A stretch of 64,000 bases of DNA from Prorocentrum cordatum (taxonomy: Eukaryota; Sar; Dinophyceae; Prorocentrales; Prorocentraceae), in the NCBI GenBank assembly GCA_963575745.1, contig CAUYUJ010017627.1:176497-240496 (forward strand). Direction: 5' to 3'. Below the pieces are notes generated by a model. The model did no database searches. It saw only the letters and a program-made list of their open reading frames with translations, and was not told the origin of the DNA. Both the position numbers and the translations under genes were made by a program. Below, in pieces: positions 1-9,739 of this stretch (position 1 is its first letter; the number at the start of each line of letters is the position of its first letter).

Positions 1-32
1 CCCCCCCCCCCCATCACCCGCTCCCCCTCCCT

Positions 33-1178
33 GACTTGTGCTATGCGCCCGCCCCCCAGGCAGCCGGCAGCGAGCGGTGCTGGCAGCAGCGCCGCGTTCA
101 CGCCGGGGAGGGGGCTGCCCTGGCCCCGGGAGGCGGGGCGGCCGCCGCGTCGTCGGCGGGCCCCGAGGCGGCTTGAGATTGTCGGCAGCGGGCCCAGGGG
201 GGAAGGCAGGCGGGGCCCAGGGGGGGGGGGCCCAGCCTTCGGAGAAGTTGTCGAGGCATTCTCCGAAGCCGCAGAGGTCTTCTCAGATGGTCTGAAGACA
301 TCTCAGAAGCCCCGCCGCCTTCTCCCCCGGGCCCGCGGCCGGGATGTGGCCCGGGGCGTTGGCGCCCCAAAGTTCGTTCTCCTATATGTAGGACAGCGCG
401 TGCTCATCCAGAATTTCGGCCGCCACCGGGCACAGGGGTGCGCCTGCGGCCTGTGCCGAATATATGCTTCCCCCACTCCTCCCTCGCTTACCAAATGCAG
501 AACCCTACACTCACCTCCTCCTTCTCCTCCTCCTTCTCCTCCTCCTCCTTCCTCCTCCTTCCTCCGCTCCTCCTCCTCCTCCTCCTCCCCTCCCTCCTCC
601 TCATTGTCCCTTCCTTGTCCTCTCCTCCTCCTCCTCTTCCTCTTCCTCCTCCCCCCCCTCCTCTTCCTCCTCCTTCTCCTCCTTGTCTCGGCCCCCCCCT
701 CCCCCGCTCTCCCTCCCTGACTTGTGCTATGCGCCCGCCCCCGGCAGCCGGCAGCGAGTGGTGCTGGCAGCAGGCAGCCGGCAGCGAGTGGTGCTGGCAG
801 CAGCGCCGCGTCCACACCGGGGAGGGGGCTGCCCTGGCCCCGGGAGGCGGGGCGGCCGCCGCGTCGTCGGCGGGCCCCGAGGCGGCTTGATATTATCGGC
901 AGCGGGCCCAGGGGGGAAGGCAGGTGGGGCCCAGGGGGGGGGGTCCCAGCCTTCGGAGAAGTTGTCGAGGCATTCTCCGAAGCCGCAGAGGTCTTCTCAG
1001 ATGGTCTGAAGACATTTCAGAAGCCCCGCCGCCTTCTCCCCCGGGCCCGCGGCCGAGATGTGGCCCGGGGCGTTGGCGCCCCAAAGTTCGTTTCATCCAG
1101 AATTTCGGCCGCCAGCGGGGCACAGGGGTGCGCCTGCGGCCTGTGCCGTATGCTTCCCCCGCTCCTCCCTCGCTTCCC
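33..1178. repeat. 686-bp tandem duplication
   Basis: A block beginning with GACTTGTGCTATGCGCCCGC at 33 reappears at 719 with near-identical sequence for about 400 bp. The copies diverge around 380-400, where copy one has an extra segment after AAGTTCGTT. Copy two carries a further 32-bp internal tandem duplication (about 745-808). The rest of the unit is a CCT-rich microsatellite. Proline- or leucine-rich open frames crossing it are low complexity and not credible genes. Confidence 0.9.
511..700. repeat. CCT/TCC microsatellite
   Basis: Imperfect (CCT)n on the plus strand, forming the right half of the duplicated unit. No gene is visible in it. Confidence 0.95.
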
Positions 1179-1217
1179 AGATATATTCCGTATGACTTGT
1201 GCTATATATGTGCCTCC

Positions 1218-1300
1218 CCCGATCGTCCTCCTGCTCCTCCTCCTCCTCCTCCCTCTCCTCCTCCTCCTCCTCCTCCTCCTCCTCGTCCTCCCCTTCTTCC
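1218..1300. repeat. CCT microsatellite
   Basis: Imperfect (CCT)n tract following the second duplicated copy. Confidence 0.9.
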
Positions 1301-1489
1301 CTCATTTCCATTCCCCCGCTCCCCCCCGTCCCTTCCTCCTTTCCTTCATTTTCCGCCTCCTTCCCCCGCCCTTCCTCATTCTCCCTCTGGCCTGCAGCGG
1401 CACATGGTCGCGCCCGCTCGCGAGGGGGGCGCCCGCGGAGGGGCCGCGGGCGCCAAAGACGACGCTATGTCCGGCTCGATGGAGGAAAA

Positions 1490-1546
1490 TGCGCCTCCTC
1501 CTCCTCCTCCTCCTCCTCCTCCTCCTCCTCCTCCTCCTCCTCCTCC
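1490..1546. repeat. CCT microsatellite
   Basis: Nearly perfect (CTC)n of about 17 units in a GC-rich context. Confidence 0.95.
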
Positions 1547-1675
1547 GCGCGCGCCTCGGACAGTCCGATCCCTGCGCTCCAGGAGGGCCCGCGCCTCCGA
1601 CGCCAGAGAACCCCGCGACAGGTGGCGAGATGGGGTCGGCGGCTGGGGTGGAGGGCGGGTCCGTTCTCTTCTCTT

Positions 1676-1722
1676 CTCCTCCTCCTCCTCCTCCTCCTCC
1701 TCCTCCTCCTCCTCCTCGCCTT
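1676..1722. repeat. CCT microsatellite
   Basis: Nearly perfect (CTC)n of about 14 units. Confidence 0.95.
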
Positions 1723-1738
1723 CCTCCGCCTTCCCCCC

Positions 1739-2376
1739 CCCCTCCTCGCTCTCCCCCTCGCCCCCTCCCCCCCGCGCGCGTAGCACGGCGCGCGGCTCGC
1801 ATAGCACAACTCAGGAGGGCAGGCTGAGGCTGAGGCTGAGGCAGGCTGAGGCTGAGGCAGGCTAAGGCTGAGGCCGAGGCCGACGCAGGCCGAGGCCGAG
1901 GCCGGCTGAGGCTGAGGCCAAGGCTGAAGGAATACTGAGGCTGAGGCCGAAGCAGGCTGAGGCTGAGGCTGACGCAGCCTGAGGCTGAGGCTGAGGCGGG
2001 CTGAGGCTGAGGCAGGCTGAGGCTGCGGCTGATGCAGGCTGAGGCTGAGGCAGCCTGAGGCCGAGGCCGAGGCTGAAGGCAGACTGAGGCTGAGGCTGAA
2101 GCAGCCTGAGGCTGAGGCTGAGGCCGAGACTGAGGCTGAGGCTGAAGCAGGCTAATGCTGAGGCAGGCTGAGGCTGAGGCTGAGGATGATGCAGGCTGAG
2201 GCTGAGGCAGGCTGAGGCCGAGGCCGAGGCTGAAGGCAGACTGAGGCTGAGGCTGAAGCAGGCTGAGGCTGAGGCTGAGGCAGGCTGAGGCTCGCTCTCT
2301 CCCTCGCCCCTCCCCCCCTCCCCCCTCCCCCCCACGCGCGTAGCATATCACGCGGCTCGCATAGCACAACTCAGGA
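1739..2376. repeat. GGCTGA minisatellite with duplicated flanks
   Basis: From about 1816 to 2291 the sequence is a 6-bp satellite (GGCTGA with GGCCGA variants, grouped into higher-order units that include GCAGGCTGAG). Both sides carry the same block: a CT-rich stretch, then GCGCGTAGCA, a short variable part, and CGGCTCGCATAGCACAACTC (about 1739-1815 and 2292-2376). The satellite therefore lies between direct repeats. Long open frames on the minus strand here encode SLSLPQPQ-type repeats and are satellite translations. Confidence 0.85.
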
Positions 2377-3219
2377 GAGCCCCCCTCTCTCGCCGCCAGG
2401 GCGGCGCTTTTTGGGGCGAGGTTTCTCCGATACATCCCCCTTCTCCCTTTGTTCCCTCTCTCTATCTCCCCCCATCCCCTCGGCCGGCGGGGTCGAGAGG
2501 ATCCACGCGAAACGCGCCCGACATAGCACAAGTCGGGCTCGGAAATCAACGTTCTCGATCCAAAAGATGGAAATTATTTTTCATATGCCAAACTCGATTT
2601 CACGATTTGTGCTATGTCATTGGTGCCATGCTTGAGCGACCGAGTATAGTCGTCGAGGGTTCCGCAGGTTTGGGGCCCCCGAGGGTGCTAAGGATGGCGA
2701 TGGCGCTCCTGCCCCCGTGGATGCTCGCGGCCGGGGGGGGCGGGCTCTGCCGCCTCGGCAAGCGGTCCGGAGACCGCCGCCCGCCCGGGAGCCAAAGCCT
2801 CTGTGGGGGCCAAGAAGTCATCAGGGGGCGTCTAGCCAGGGGTATCCTTGGCAGTTGGGCCTGGTATTATTCAGCGAAAGCTTGCCGGATTGCCAAACTT
2901 GGCTTCATTGGCAGATTGAGGGGCGTCATATTGCGGAGCTTCTATTTTCTCGGCTGTCCGCTGCCTTGGGGGCGGGAGTTCAAGCGGTCCATCGCCGGCG
3001 TGTCTCGGTCATCTGTCGGGGGGGCTCCGCGGGGTCATTCGGCCCAGAGTTCGCGTGCACTTCAGTCTTACGGCGCCCAGCGGTTGCTAGTCAGCCGGGC
3101 CCCCTTGCGCGGCCAAGCGTTCGCCCGCCAAGGAACCGCGCCTCGGTGGTGAGCGCTTCCGTCTTTCCGGGGACAGCCTCGGCATGCATTGGGATCACTA
3201 CTCTAGAATCTCCGCGGGT
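2377..3219. other. No recognisable gene
   Basis: Mixed-composition DNA. Two overlapping plus-strand frames (about 2607-3223) are open for 168-181 codons, but neither shows a family motif. The core word TTGTGCTAT recurs at 2523 (reverse complement) and 2608. I see no supported gene. Confidence 0.5.
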
Positions 3220-3965
3220 TTGAAATCCTTGGGAATCGACCCCCAGGGATTTCAACCCTTCGGCGGCTCGATTAAGGCGCCGAATAGTGCGCCGAACTGA
3301 GCGCCGAATAGAGCGCCCAATACTGCGCCCAATAGAGCGCCGAATACAGCGTCGAACAGAGCGCCAAATAAAGCGCCGAACAGAGCGCCGAATAGAGCGC
3401 CGAACAGAGCGCCGAATAGAGCCGCGGCGGGTTTGAAATCCCTGGGGATCGATTTCACACTTGCGGCGGCTCTATTTGAGCGCCGAACAGAGCGCCGAAC
3501 AGAGCGCCGAATAGAGCCGCCGCAGGTTTGAAATCCCTGGGACGGATTCCCAAAGATTTCAAACCTGCGGCGGTTCTATTATGGCGCCGAATGCAGCGCC
3601 TAGTAAAGCGCCGAACAGCGCCAAACTTAGCATTTAATAGAGCGCCGAATAAAGCAGCCGCAGGTTTGAAATCCTTGGGAAGCGATTCCACGGCATTTCA
3701 AACCTGGGGCGGCTCGATCAAGGCGCCGAATAGGGCGCCGATCTGAGCGCCCAATAGTGCGCCTAATAGAGCGCCGAATACAGCGTCGAACAGAGCGCCG
3801 AATAAAATGGCGAACGTAGCGCCGAATAGAGCTACCAATCATGCGCCCAAATGAGCGCCGAATAGAGCGCTCCATGAAAGCTCCTAGTAGAGCGCCCAAT
3901 AGAGCTACCAATCATGCGCCCAATGGGGCTACTAATCATGCGCCAATCGAGAGCCGAATAGAGGG
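3220..3965. repeat. 12-bp satellite with interspersed palindromes
   Basis: Tandem GCGCCGAATAGA/GCGCCGAACAGA units (about 12 bp) alternate with palindromic modules. In each module GTTTGAAATCC is followed within about 10-25 bp by its approximate reverse complement GGATTTCAAAC; modules lie at about 3220, 3430, 3520 and 3664. The modules are flanked by GCGGCGGCTC-like sequence. From about 3840 the unit drifts to ATCATGCGCCCAAT. Peptides of the ALFGALFGA type on the minus strand are translations of the satellite. Confidence 0.85.
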
Positions 3966-4190
3966 CATGGACCCGCTCCAGGATCGAGGAACCAACCGCG
4001 TCTTGATCGAGTGCACCCCTGGATCTTGAATCGGCCCTGCGCTCGATCCTGAATCGGTCCGCGGTAGATCCTGACTGGGCCCCAACCTGGCCCCGCATCT
4101 CCCGCGGCGAATTCGCGCGACGGAGCGAGGCAGGACAGCGCGCAGACTGAATAGTCGGCCCTGTGTCCCGCGCGGGAATAACCCCCGCCC

Positions 4191-4335
4191 CCCACACCAA
4201 CAATCTTAGCTTGGCAAAGGACCAAACTATGTGTAGTTGTGAGTACCGCACTTGTGAATATCTTCTTCGGTGGCGCTCCCTATGGGGCCACGAACCGCAT
4301 GAGGGGCGCGCCGAATTGCGTGGCGGGGTACACAA
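4191..4335 (-). repeat. Single inverted unit of the 89-bp satellite with terminal motif
   Basis: The reverse complement reads as one satellite unit (TTCGTGGCCCCATAGGGAGC) followed by the conserved end motif containing ACTCACAAC, CATAGTTTGGTC and TTTGCCAAGC. The same unit-plus-end structure closes the arrays near 6640, 25380 and 53900, but here it points left. Confidence 0.8.
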
Positions 4336-5028
4336 CGCAAACGAAGACGATAGGTCTAATTACGAGAGACCGAGCGCGGGTGAGTCTGAGCGCGACTTAG
4401 TTTGGGTGTGAATGCGTCTGGATGCGGGTGAGTATATTTGCATGAATGCGAGCATGGCCACGCCTGGTGTGTATATATGTTTATGTATACACACGTATAT
4501 ATATACATATAAATGTATACGAATGTGAATGGTTCACACATGCCTGACACTGAGTACTCGTGACTACTCGTGACACTGAGCGTGGCCGCCGCAGGAAGCT
4601 TCCCCTGGTACCCCGACAGCAGCGCCCGCACGCCGCGACGCCCATGTCGGCGCGCTCCTCACGAGGATCGCGCCCGCTTCCTTCCCGTTCTTTTCTCCCT
4701 CTTTGCCCGCGCGCAACCATGTCCAAGGCTGCGGGCGCGGCGCCGCACGGAGCCCCCGCGACGCGCGTTGGTCGCCCCGGAGGGGCCCCGGCGACGCGCG
4801 CGGGTCGTCCGCTGCGCGGAGCAGAGTGAGCTAGCTGGCTGGCTGATAGCGGGCAAGGCCGCTGGGCAGAGCGACGTCGGGGGCGAGCGAGGCTCTGGGC
4901 AGAGCGCAGCGCGAAATTCCCGCGACGCGCGCCGGTCGCCCCGAGAGTGTCGCAGCGACGCGCGCGGGTCGCCCGCGGCGCGAGGCCAAACAGTGAGACC
5001 GTCGAGAGACGGCGAGGCTCGGGCGGGC
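4336..5028. other. TA-rich tract and GC-rich direct repeats, no gene
   Basis: About 4470-4530 is a TA/TG-rich alternating tract (GTATATATATACATATAAAT). About 4750-4985 holds two GC-rich direct repeats built on GCGACGCGCG and GGTCGCCC. No gene is recognised, although the minus-strand frame of the next exon-like feature stays open through it. Confidence 0.5.
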
Positions 5029-5314
5029 CGCTCGTCAGGTAACGCTTCGCGGATCAGCTCGGTGAAGCTCAGCTCCCTGGCGAGGGTCGCCGCCCCCCTC
5101 CTGCGCGGCTTCGTGCGCGTGGTAGACTGCCCCAGCTGTTTCCGCAAGCCCTCCGGCGGCCCTGCCAGGAAGAACTCGATGCGCGGCGCCCGCATGGGCA
5201 GGAGGTCCTCGTGGCGCGCGGCGCGCGAGAGCAGCGCGTAGAGCTCCAGCCACCAGTCGTCGTCCTCCTTCTTGCAGTTCCCCACCTCGTGGCGGCCGAA
5301 GTCCAGGATCACGC
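5029..5314 (-). CDS. Exon-like hypothetical coding segment with an LDFGR motif
   Basis: The minus-strand reading from about 5314 to 5029 gives a compact peptide with strong G/C third-position bias: VILDFGRHEVGN, then EDDDWWLELYALLSRAA, RIEFFLAGPPEGLRKQL and LARELSFTELIREALPDE. A good acceptor (GCCCAG followed by G) sits just before the first codon, so this may be an internal exon. The LDFGR followed by an acidic D-W stretch loosely recalls the DFG region of kinase-like folds, but the spacing is short and no other kinase motif is visible, so no function is assigned. The open frame continues into satellite DNA upstream and GC-rich repeats downstream, which I do not count as coding. It sits between the two inverted satellite copies at 4191-4335 and 5560-6705. 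Confidence 0.4.
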
Positions 5315-5559
5315 CTGGGCGACGTCGGCCGACGGGGGCAGCGCGCAGGACAGCCGACGGCTCAGGGCGAGACTCCACGGGACTGAAGGAAGGTCTGGCT
5401 GCGGACCGCTCAGGCCCTAGACTGCCCGGGGGGCGCCATTCCCTCGCCCCGTCGCCTTCGCGCGCGGTGCACCCCTGGCACGCCGCCGCGGCGATGGTCC
5501 TGCCGCGCGAGAGCGGGGGGCCCGTTCGGGCGACCTCGGAGGTGCGGAACGTGAGCGGT

Positions 5560-6705
5560 TCCGACATGCGAGGCCCGATAAACACCGTATTTTGCATGCG
5601 CCCCCGCCACCCATTTTGATGCACCCCTTGCACGTTTCGCGCCCTCCATAGGAGTTCAACCGAAGGTCCCAGAGGCGCAGTCCGCATGCGGCCGCATGCG
5701 CCCCCGCCACCCATGTCGGCACACCCCTCACGCGTTGTGTGGCCCCATCGGATTTCCACCAAAGGTCCCAGTGGCGCAGCCCGCATGTGTCTCCGCTTCT
5801 GATTCCGGCACGCCCGTCACACGTTTCGTTGCCCTTGGGAGTTCCGCCGAAGGTTTCAATTGCGCGGCACGCGTGCGCCCCCACCACCCATCTTGACACA
5901 CCCCTAACACGTTTCGTGGCCCCGTAGGAGCACGTCCAAGGTCCTAGTTGCGCAGCCCGCATTCGTCCGCGCCACCCATTTTGATACACCCCTCGCACGT
6001 TTCGCGTCCCCCATTGGGGTTTAACCGAAGGTCCCGGTGTCGCACTCCGCATGCGTCCCCAGCACCCATTTTGAGACACGCCTCGCACGTTTCGCGTCCC
6101 CCACAGGAGTTCCACCGAAGGTTCCGTTGGCGCAGCCCGCACGCGTCCTGACATCGATTTCGGCACACCTTTCACACGTTTCATGTCCCCATCGGGAGCT
6201 CCACCGAACGCCCAAGTGGCGCACTCCCACCACCCATTTCGGCAAACGTCTCACGCGCTTCGTGGCACCATAGGGAGCTCTACCGAAGGCCTTGGTTGCG
6301 GTGCCCACATGCGTTCCCGCCACCCATTTCGGCGCACCCCGCACACGTTTCGTGGCCCCATAGGAAGCTCCACCGAAGGCCCCAGTGGCGGTTCCCACAT
6401 GCGTCCCCGCCGCCCATTTCGGCATGCCCCTCACGCGCTTCGTGGCCCCATAAGGAGCTCCACCGAAAGCTCCAGTGGCGCAGTCAACAGCCGGCCCTGC
6501 AACCCAATTCGGCACACTCCTCACACGCTCCGTTTTTCGTGGCCTTATGGGGAACTTCACCGATGTCCCCAGTGGCGCAGCTCACATGCGTCCCCGCCAC
6601 CCATTCCGGCACACCCATCACACGCCTCGTTCACCGAAGACGGCATTTACAATTGCGTTACTCACACTTGCATATGGTTACGTCTTTCGCCAGGTTTATT
6701 AGTTG
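5560..6705 (+). repeat. 89-bp satellite array A with terminal motif
   Basis: About 12 units of 78-97 bp, mostly 88-90 bp. The consensus carries CACCCATTTCGGCACACC, CACACGTTTCGTGGCCCCAT, AGGGAGCTCCACCGAAGG and CCCAGTGGCG. The array ends in a non-repeated motif (about 6638-6705) with ACTCACAC, CATATGGTTACGTC and TCGCCAGG that is shared with the other arrays. Minus-strand open frames of about 30-residue repeats (GATKRVRG) arise from units of 90 bp and are not taken as genes. Confidence 0.9.
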
Positions 6706-7283
6706 TTTGCTTGGTCGTTCGGCCGACACGCCTGGCATTGGTGGGCACATGTCCAACAAGTGGATATGTGCTGGGACCGCGGCCGAAACAGCAACAACAG
6801 CGGCAACAGCAGTAGCAGGGCTCGTGGATATTCAAGGGTTGACCTGCAGCCAGTCCCACCACCTACGTTTCTGGGGCCGTTGTTGCATGCATGTTTGCCA
6901 CCTTTTGCGGGCGCGCAGCCACCGTGGATGGGCGGCAGCTTGCTGCTGAGTGTTGTAACCCGTCTTGGAAGGACCGCGAGAGCTTCGCCCGCATCTCGCA
7001 AGGTACATGTCCCAGCGATGCAGGCCCTCCTACGACGGGCATGGCTGCTAGGGTTGAGCGAGAAGTTGTGGCTGCTAAAGCTCATGCATCGGCCAGCCGC
7101 TGGGTAATCAGGCGAACGCCCACCCCCCTCCCTCCTTCTCTCTTTCTCCTCACGCTGTGCTGCGCAAGTGTTCCGCATGCCCCTCGGCACCATGGTCCTC
7201 GGCGTCGCCCTTGGTTGTTCGGGCGCGCTTGCTCCTCGCGGTGCTCGTTGCCTCGGGAAAATAAGGCACACAGTCATGACTTG
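6706..7283. other. No recognisable gene
   Basis: Contains a short AGC/AAC-rich patch (about 6785-6820) and CT-rich sequence. A minus-strand frame of 225 codons (6699-7376) is open but shows no family motif. Confidence 0.5.
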
Positions 7284-7401
7284 TCGGAAATCCGTGGTCG
7301 ATGTCTTGGGTCGGCGCCTCCAGAGCGAACTTGGTGTGCCTGGCTCGCCAAGAGGAGGTGTCCAGCCCAGATCCAAGAATGAAAGCGCGGACCTCCGACA
7401 G
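7284..7401. mobile_element. Palindromic MITE-like element, copy P1
   Basis: A roughly 118-bp segment with imperfect terminal inverted repeats. The left end reads TGTCGGAAATCCGTGGTC then TCTTGGGTCGGCG; the right end, reversed, reads TGTCGGAGGTCCGCGCTTTC then TTCTTGGATCTGGG. The same termini recur at 15256, 28594, 41879 and 57545. It has no coding capacity. Confidence 0.7.
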
Positions 7402-7822
7402 TTTTTGATATGACTGTTACTGTGCTATGGCCCCTCCTCACTATTCTCTTCTCCGCCTCCTGCCATACAGGGGCACTTTGAACACAGGCGTGCGAGTTCG
7501 CACGACTCGTGGTAGCGTACTGGGTCCGCGAGAGTCGGGCCACCTGCTCTGCTTTGTTGACGCTTCTTATCTTCCGCTCCCTGACATCCTGCTCGCTATC
7601 ATTCTCTTGTTTCCTCCTCCATACCTCAGGGGAGGGCAACCGTTCCCCAGAACAGACGCACCCTGGAAAGGGGTCCTCGGGGCCCACCTCGGGACGCTCA
7701 ACAGCCAGGTCTTGGCACATGCCGTTGGTAGAATCTGGGCCCTCGCGATTCGCGACGCCTCATCGGGGGCACGTCTCTCTGGGGGTATGTTTGGCCCTTC
7801 TCGGGGACCTCCCGCAATCGAG
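7402..7822. other. CT-rich non-coding stretch upstream of a transporter exon
   Basis: Several frames are open, but no conserved protein is recognised. A frame near 7775-7815 reads SLGVCLALLGD, which resembles the segment preceding the transporter exon but is out of frame with it. This could be chance, or a decayed or frameshifted exon part. Confidence 0.4.
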
Positions 7823-7939
7823 GACGGCCCCCACGTATGGAGTGGCGGCTTCTTTCAGGGCTACGATCTGCTCGTGTGCTTTACCATTCTGCTGGAGGCC
7901 GGCGGCGGGCTGCTCGTGGGCCTCGTGATCAAGTACGCG
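7823..7939 (+). CDS. Nucleotide-sugar transporter (SLC35A-like), internal exon
   Basis: This encodes DGPHVWSGGFFQGYD, a hydrophobic helix (LLVCFTILLEAGGGLLVGLV) and IKYA. It matches the family pattern in which GFFxGY is followed by a membrane helix with ALGGL and the KYADNILKGFA motif of Golgi nucleotide-sugar/UDP-sugar antiporters. The KYA end joins in frame to DNIAKIFA of the exon at 17046. Chosen boundaries: acceptor ATCGAG before GAC at 7823, and donor GCG followed by GACGGG at 7939/7940, a GA-type donor known from dinoflagellates. GAC is repeated at both intron edges, so the boundary is ambiguous by 3 bp. Upstream exons encoding the N-terminal helices are not found and may lie left of the window. 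Third positions favour G/C. The family assignment is from motif recognition, not a search. Confidence 0.72.
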
Positions 7940-7979
7940 GACGGGGGATGGAGGCAGAAAGAATAGTTAGAAACATATA

Positions 7980-8278
7980 GACTCAACCAATTGCACATAC
8001 ATGCACGTTTCTGACGGGAGATATGCAAAGGGACGCCAGAGGGAAGCGACAGTTGTACAAGATTCACGTGTGACATCAAATTCTGTTCAGGCTCCTTACG
8101 CAGAGGCCTGTATTTCCTATGAAGGGGCCCTCTGGGGCTCTTGAGGCGGGCACGGGCAGGAAAGGAGGGAGAAGCGAGAAGACAGCCCTCGGGAAAAACA
8201 TACGCACCAGGCTCAGGTCCACGGCCGAAAAGGCCGCTCACCTAAATCTCGATACTTCTCTTCTTCCGATTCCCTTAG
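7980..8278. other. No recognisable gene
   Basis: Intronic stretch left of the YR retrotransposon relic. No repeat or coding motif is seen. Confidence 0.5.
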
Positions 8279-9314
8279 GGCCTCAGGACCTCCAGAAATC
8301 GATCTCGCACAATCGCGAGTCTTTGATGGAATATCTGGTCACCTGGGTTGCACTCTTCAACGTGCTCTCCTCTGAACTTCTTTCAGGTAGCGGTACCCTG
8401 TCCAGACGTCGAAGGATGGACCAGTATGGTGGACGTTGTGCGGCCTGCACACGATGCTGCCCACGTTCAGCTCCGCCGCCCCTCTGTACCGCATGTTGCG
8501 AAATGCTAGTTGGCTGATGGGGGACACGCGTTCATGTCCAGCTCGATCTCGGATGCGCTTGTCCATCATCATTTGTGTCTGGGGGTGGTCGAGGGGAACT
8601 CCATGCTCCTGTCCGGTCTTGACTCGTTCTCCGCGCTCCTGGACTTCCAAACGAGTTGCCGTGACCCCATCGGCCTTCACCATGTCGGCTACTCATCATC
8701 TCCCAGTCATGCTCCCTGAGGTAGCAGTCAAAGGCCAGGAGAGCCGCGTCGGCGGCCACTTGAACAGCCTCGCCGTACGTGGCCTTGCGGTCGATGATCT
8801 CCATCAGCAGCGGTACCGCCACTGGCACACCTTGCGTGCCCGTGCAGAGTGCCCCCAAAGCTTTCAAGCCCAGAACTTTTTTTGGAAGTCGCAGCTTGGG
8901 GTACATGTCCATCATTTCCACGCTTATCTCGTCGTCCTACCACAGTAGTTCCATGTATAGACTGAGTTCCGTGTCCAGGCTTGGGTTCGGGAAAATGCCG
9001 ACATCGTCCTCCGCCCAGTCGCAAAGCCTCCAGCAGGCCCTCATGTGCTGGAGGACGGTGGCGTCCATCTGGGCGTGGACCAGCAGCCTGGGCGGGCACT
9101 TCCCGCTCAGCAGATCGCTCTTGACGTTCGTGAAGAAGTCGGTTCCGGACGCCTCCCAGGCTCTGTGCCCGCGACGCAGCATCTTCGGCGTGGCGGGCGA
9201 AGGAGTCACCCTCCTCGCGCTGGATCCGACGCCCGGAACGTGCGGCAAGAGAGACCCCAGGTAGATGCCCACGGCCACCGCGCATCTGCGACTGGGACGT
9301 CCACAGCTCGTCAT
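8279..9314 (-). pseudogene. Tyrosine recombinase of a YR retrotransposon, broken
   Basis: Minus-strand frames join into one recombinase domain. About 9190-8937 gives an N-terminal part (FFTNVKSDLLSGKCPPRL, then LDTELSLYMELLW). About 8921-8690 gives the helical core ending ADAALLAFDCYLREHDWEMM, with the first catalytic Arg in LREHD. About 8640-8380 gives RVKTGQEHGV with the beta-hairpin Lys, then PHNVHHTG and VQRRAR. VTRYSIKDSRL follows at about 8335-8300 with the likely nucleophilic Tyr. Breaks: at least three frame changes, a one-base loss that turns the conserved Trp after RRAR into a stop, and His in place of Arg in the HxxR motif (CAC instead of CGC). In the family this enzyme integrates the cDNA of DIRS/Ngaro-like elements. 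The copy looks inactive. Confidence 0.75.
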
Positions 9315-9712
9315 CGGACCTTGACGGGCGGCGCCGAAACCGACCCAGTTCGACCGACATGGGTCGGTTTAGTCTTCGCCACCAGCGGCCGCTCCCCTTC
9401 CCCACTTGGATGCCACTGGGGAGGATGGTCCACGCGCAGCCCAGGCGCCACGACCCAGCCTCTGTCGATGAACACGCCGTGCTCGATGGGTGGTCGCAAT
9501 CGGGACGCGATCTCTTCGAGGGCCTGGCCTTTGGCGTAGTCTCTGCTCGGACCATCTGCGTGATTCTGCCCGCACGACGCCCATCTAGGATAGATCGGGA
9601 CACCGCAACCCATGGCGTGCGCGGCCAGACGTCGAAGGACAGCGTTCAGGCTACTGTACTTATCCCTGCCCTTGGAGTCGGCCCATATCGTTGCCATGTC
9701 ATACATGATCAC
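9311..9712 (-). pseudogene. RNase H distal segment of the YR retrotransposon
   Basis: A 133-codon frame begins MIMYDMATIWADSKGRDK and includes LNAVLRRLAAHAMGCGVP and GQNHADGPSR. These match the distal part of the RT-associated RNase H: an Asp-containing strand followed by S/KGR, the LNxxLRRxA helix, and the closing NPADxPSR-like motif with catalytic Asp. The tail (after about 9560) is rich in Pro/Gly and runs through the hairpin at 9338-9371. The proximal RNase H strand with TDAS lies about 1.5 kb upstream near 11160, so the domain is split by intervening sequence. It is part of the decayed pol region. Confidence 0.65.
9338..9371. repeat. Short hairpin, copy 1
   Basis: Inverted repeat AAACCGACCCA, a 11-12 nt loop, then TGGGTCGGTTT. 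It is preceded by CGCCG and followed by AGT. An almost identical hairpin with a different loop lies at 11696-11730, also in the retroelement. Confidence 0.85.
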
Positions 9713-9739
9713 ATGTTGACGTCGGTCCCAGGAGGACGT

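Noticed and set aside
724-2549. Long Pro/Leu/Ser/Glu-rich open frames on both strands
   Set aside because: They are translations of CCT and GGCTGA repeats. All frames are open because the repeats lack stops, and there is no domain or codon signal.
3252-3911. ALFGALFGA repeat peptide on the minus strand
   Set aside because: The unit is the 12-bp satellite, and the frame breaks at each palindrome.
6021-6560. 179-codon minus-strand frame with a 30-residue repeat (GATKRVRG)
   Set aside because: It arises because some satellite units are 90 bp. Elsewhere the 89-bp period shifts the frame, so there is no selection for coding.
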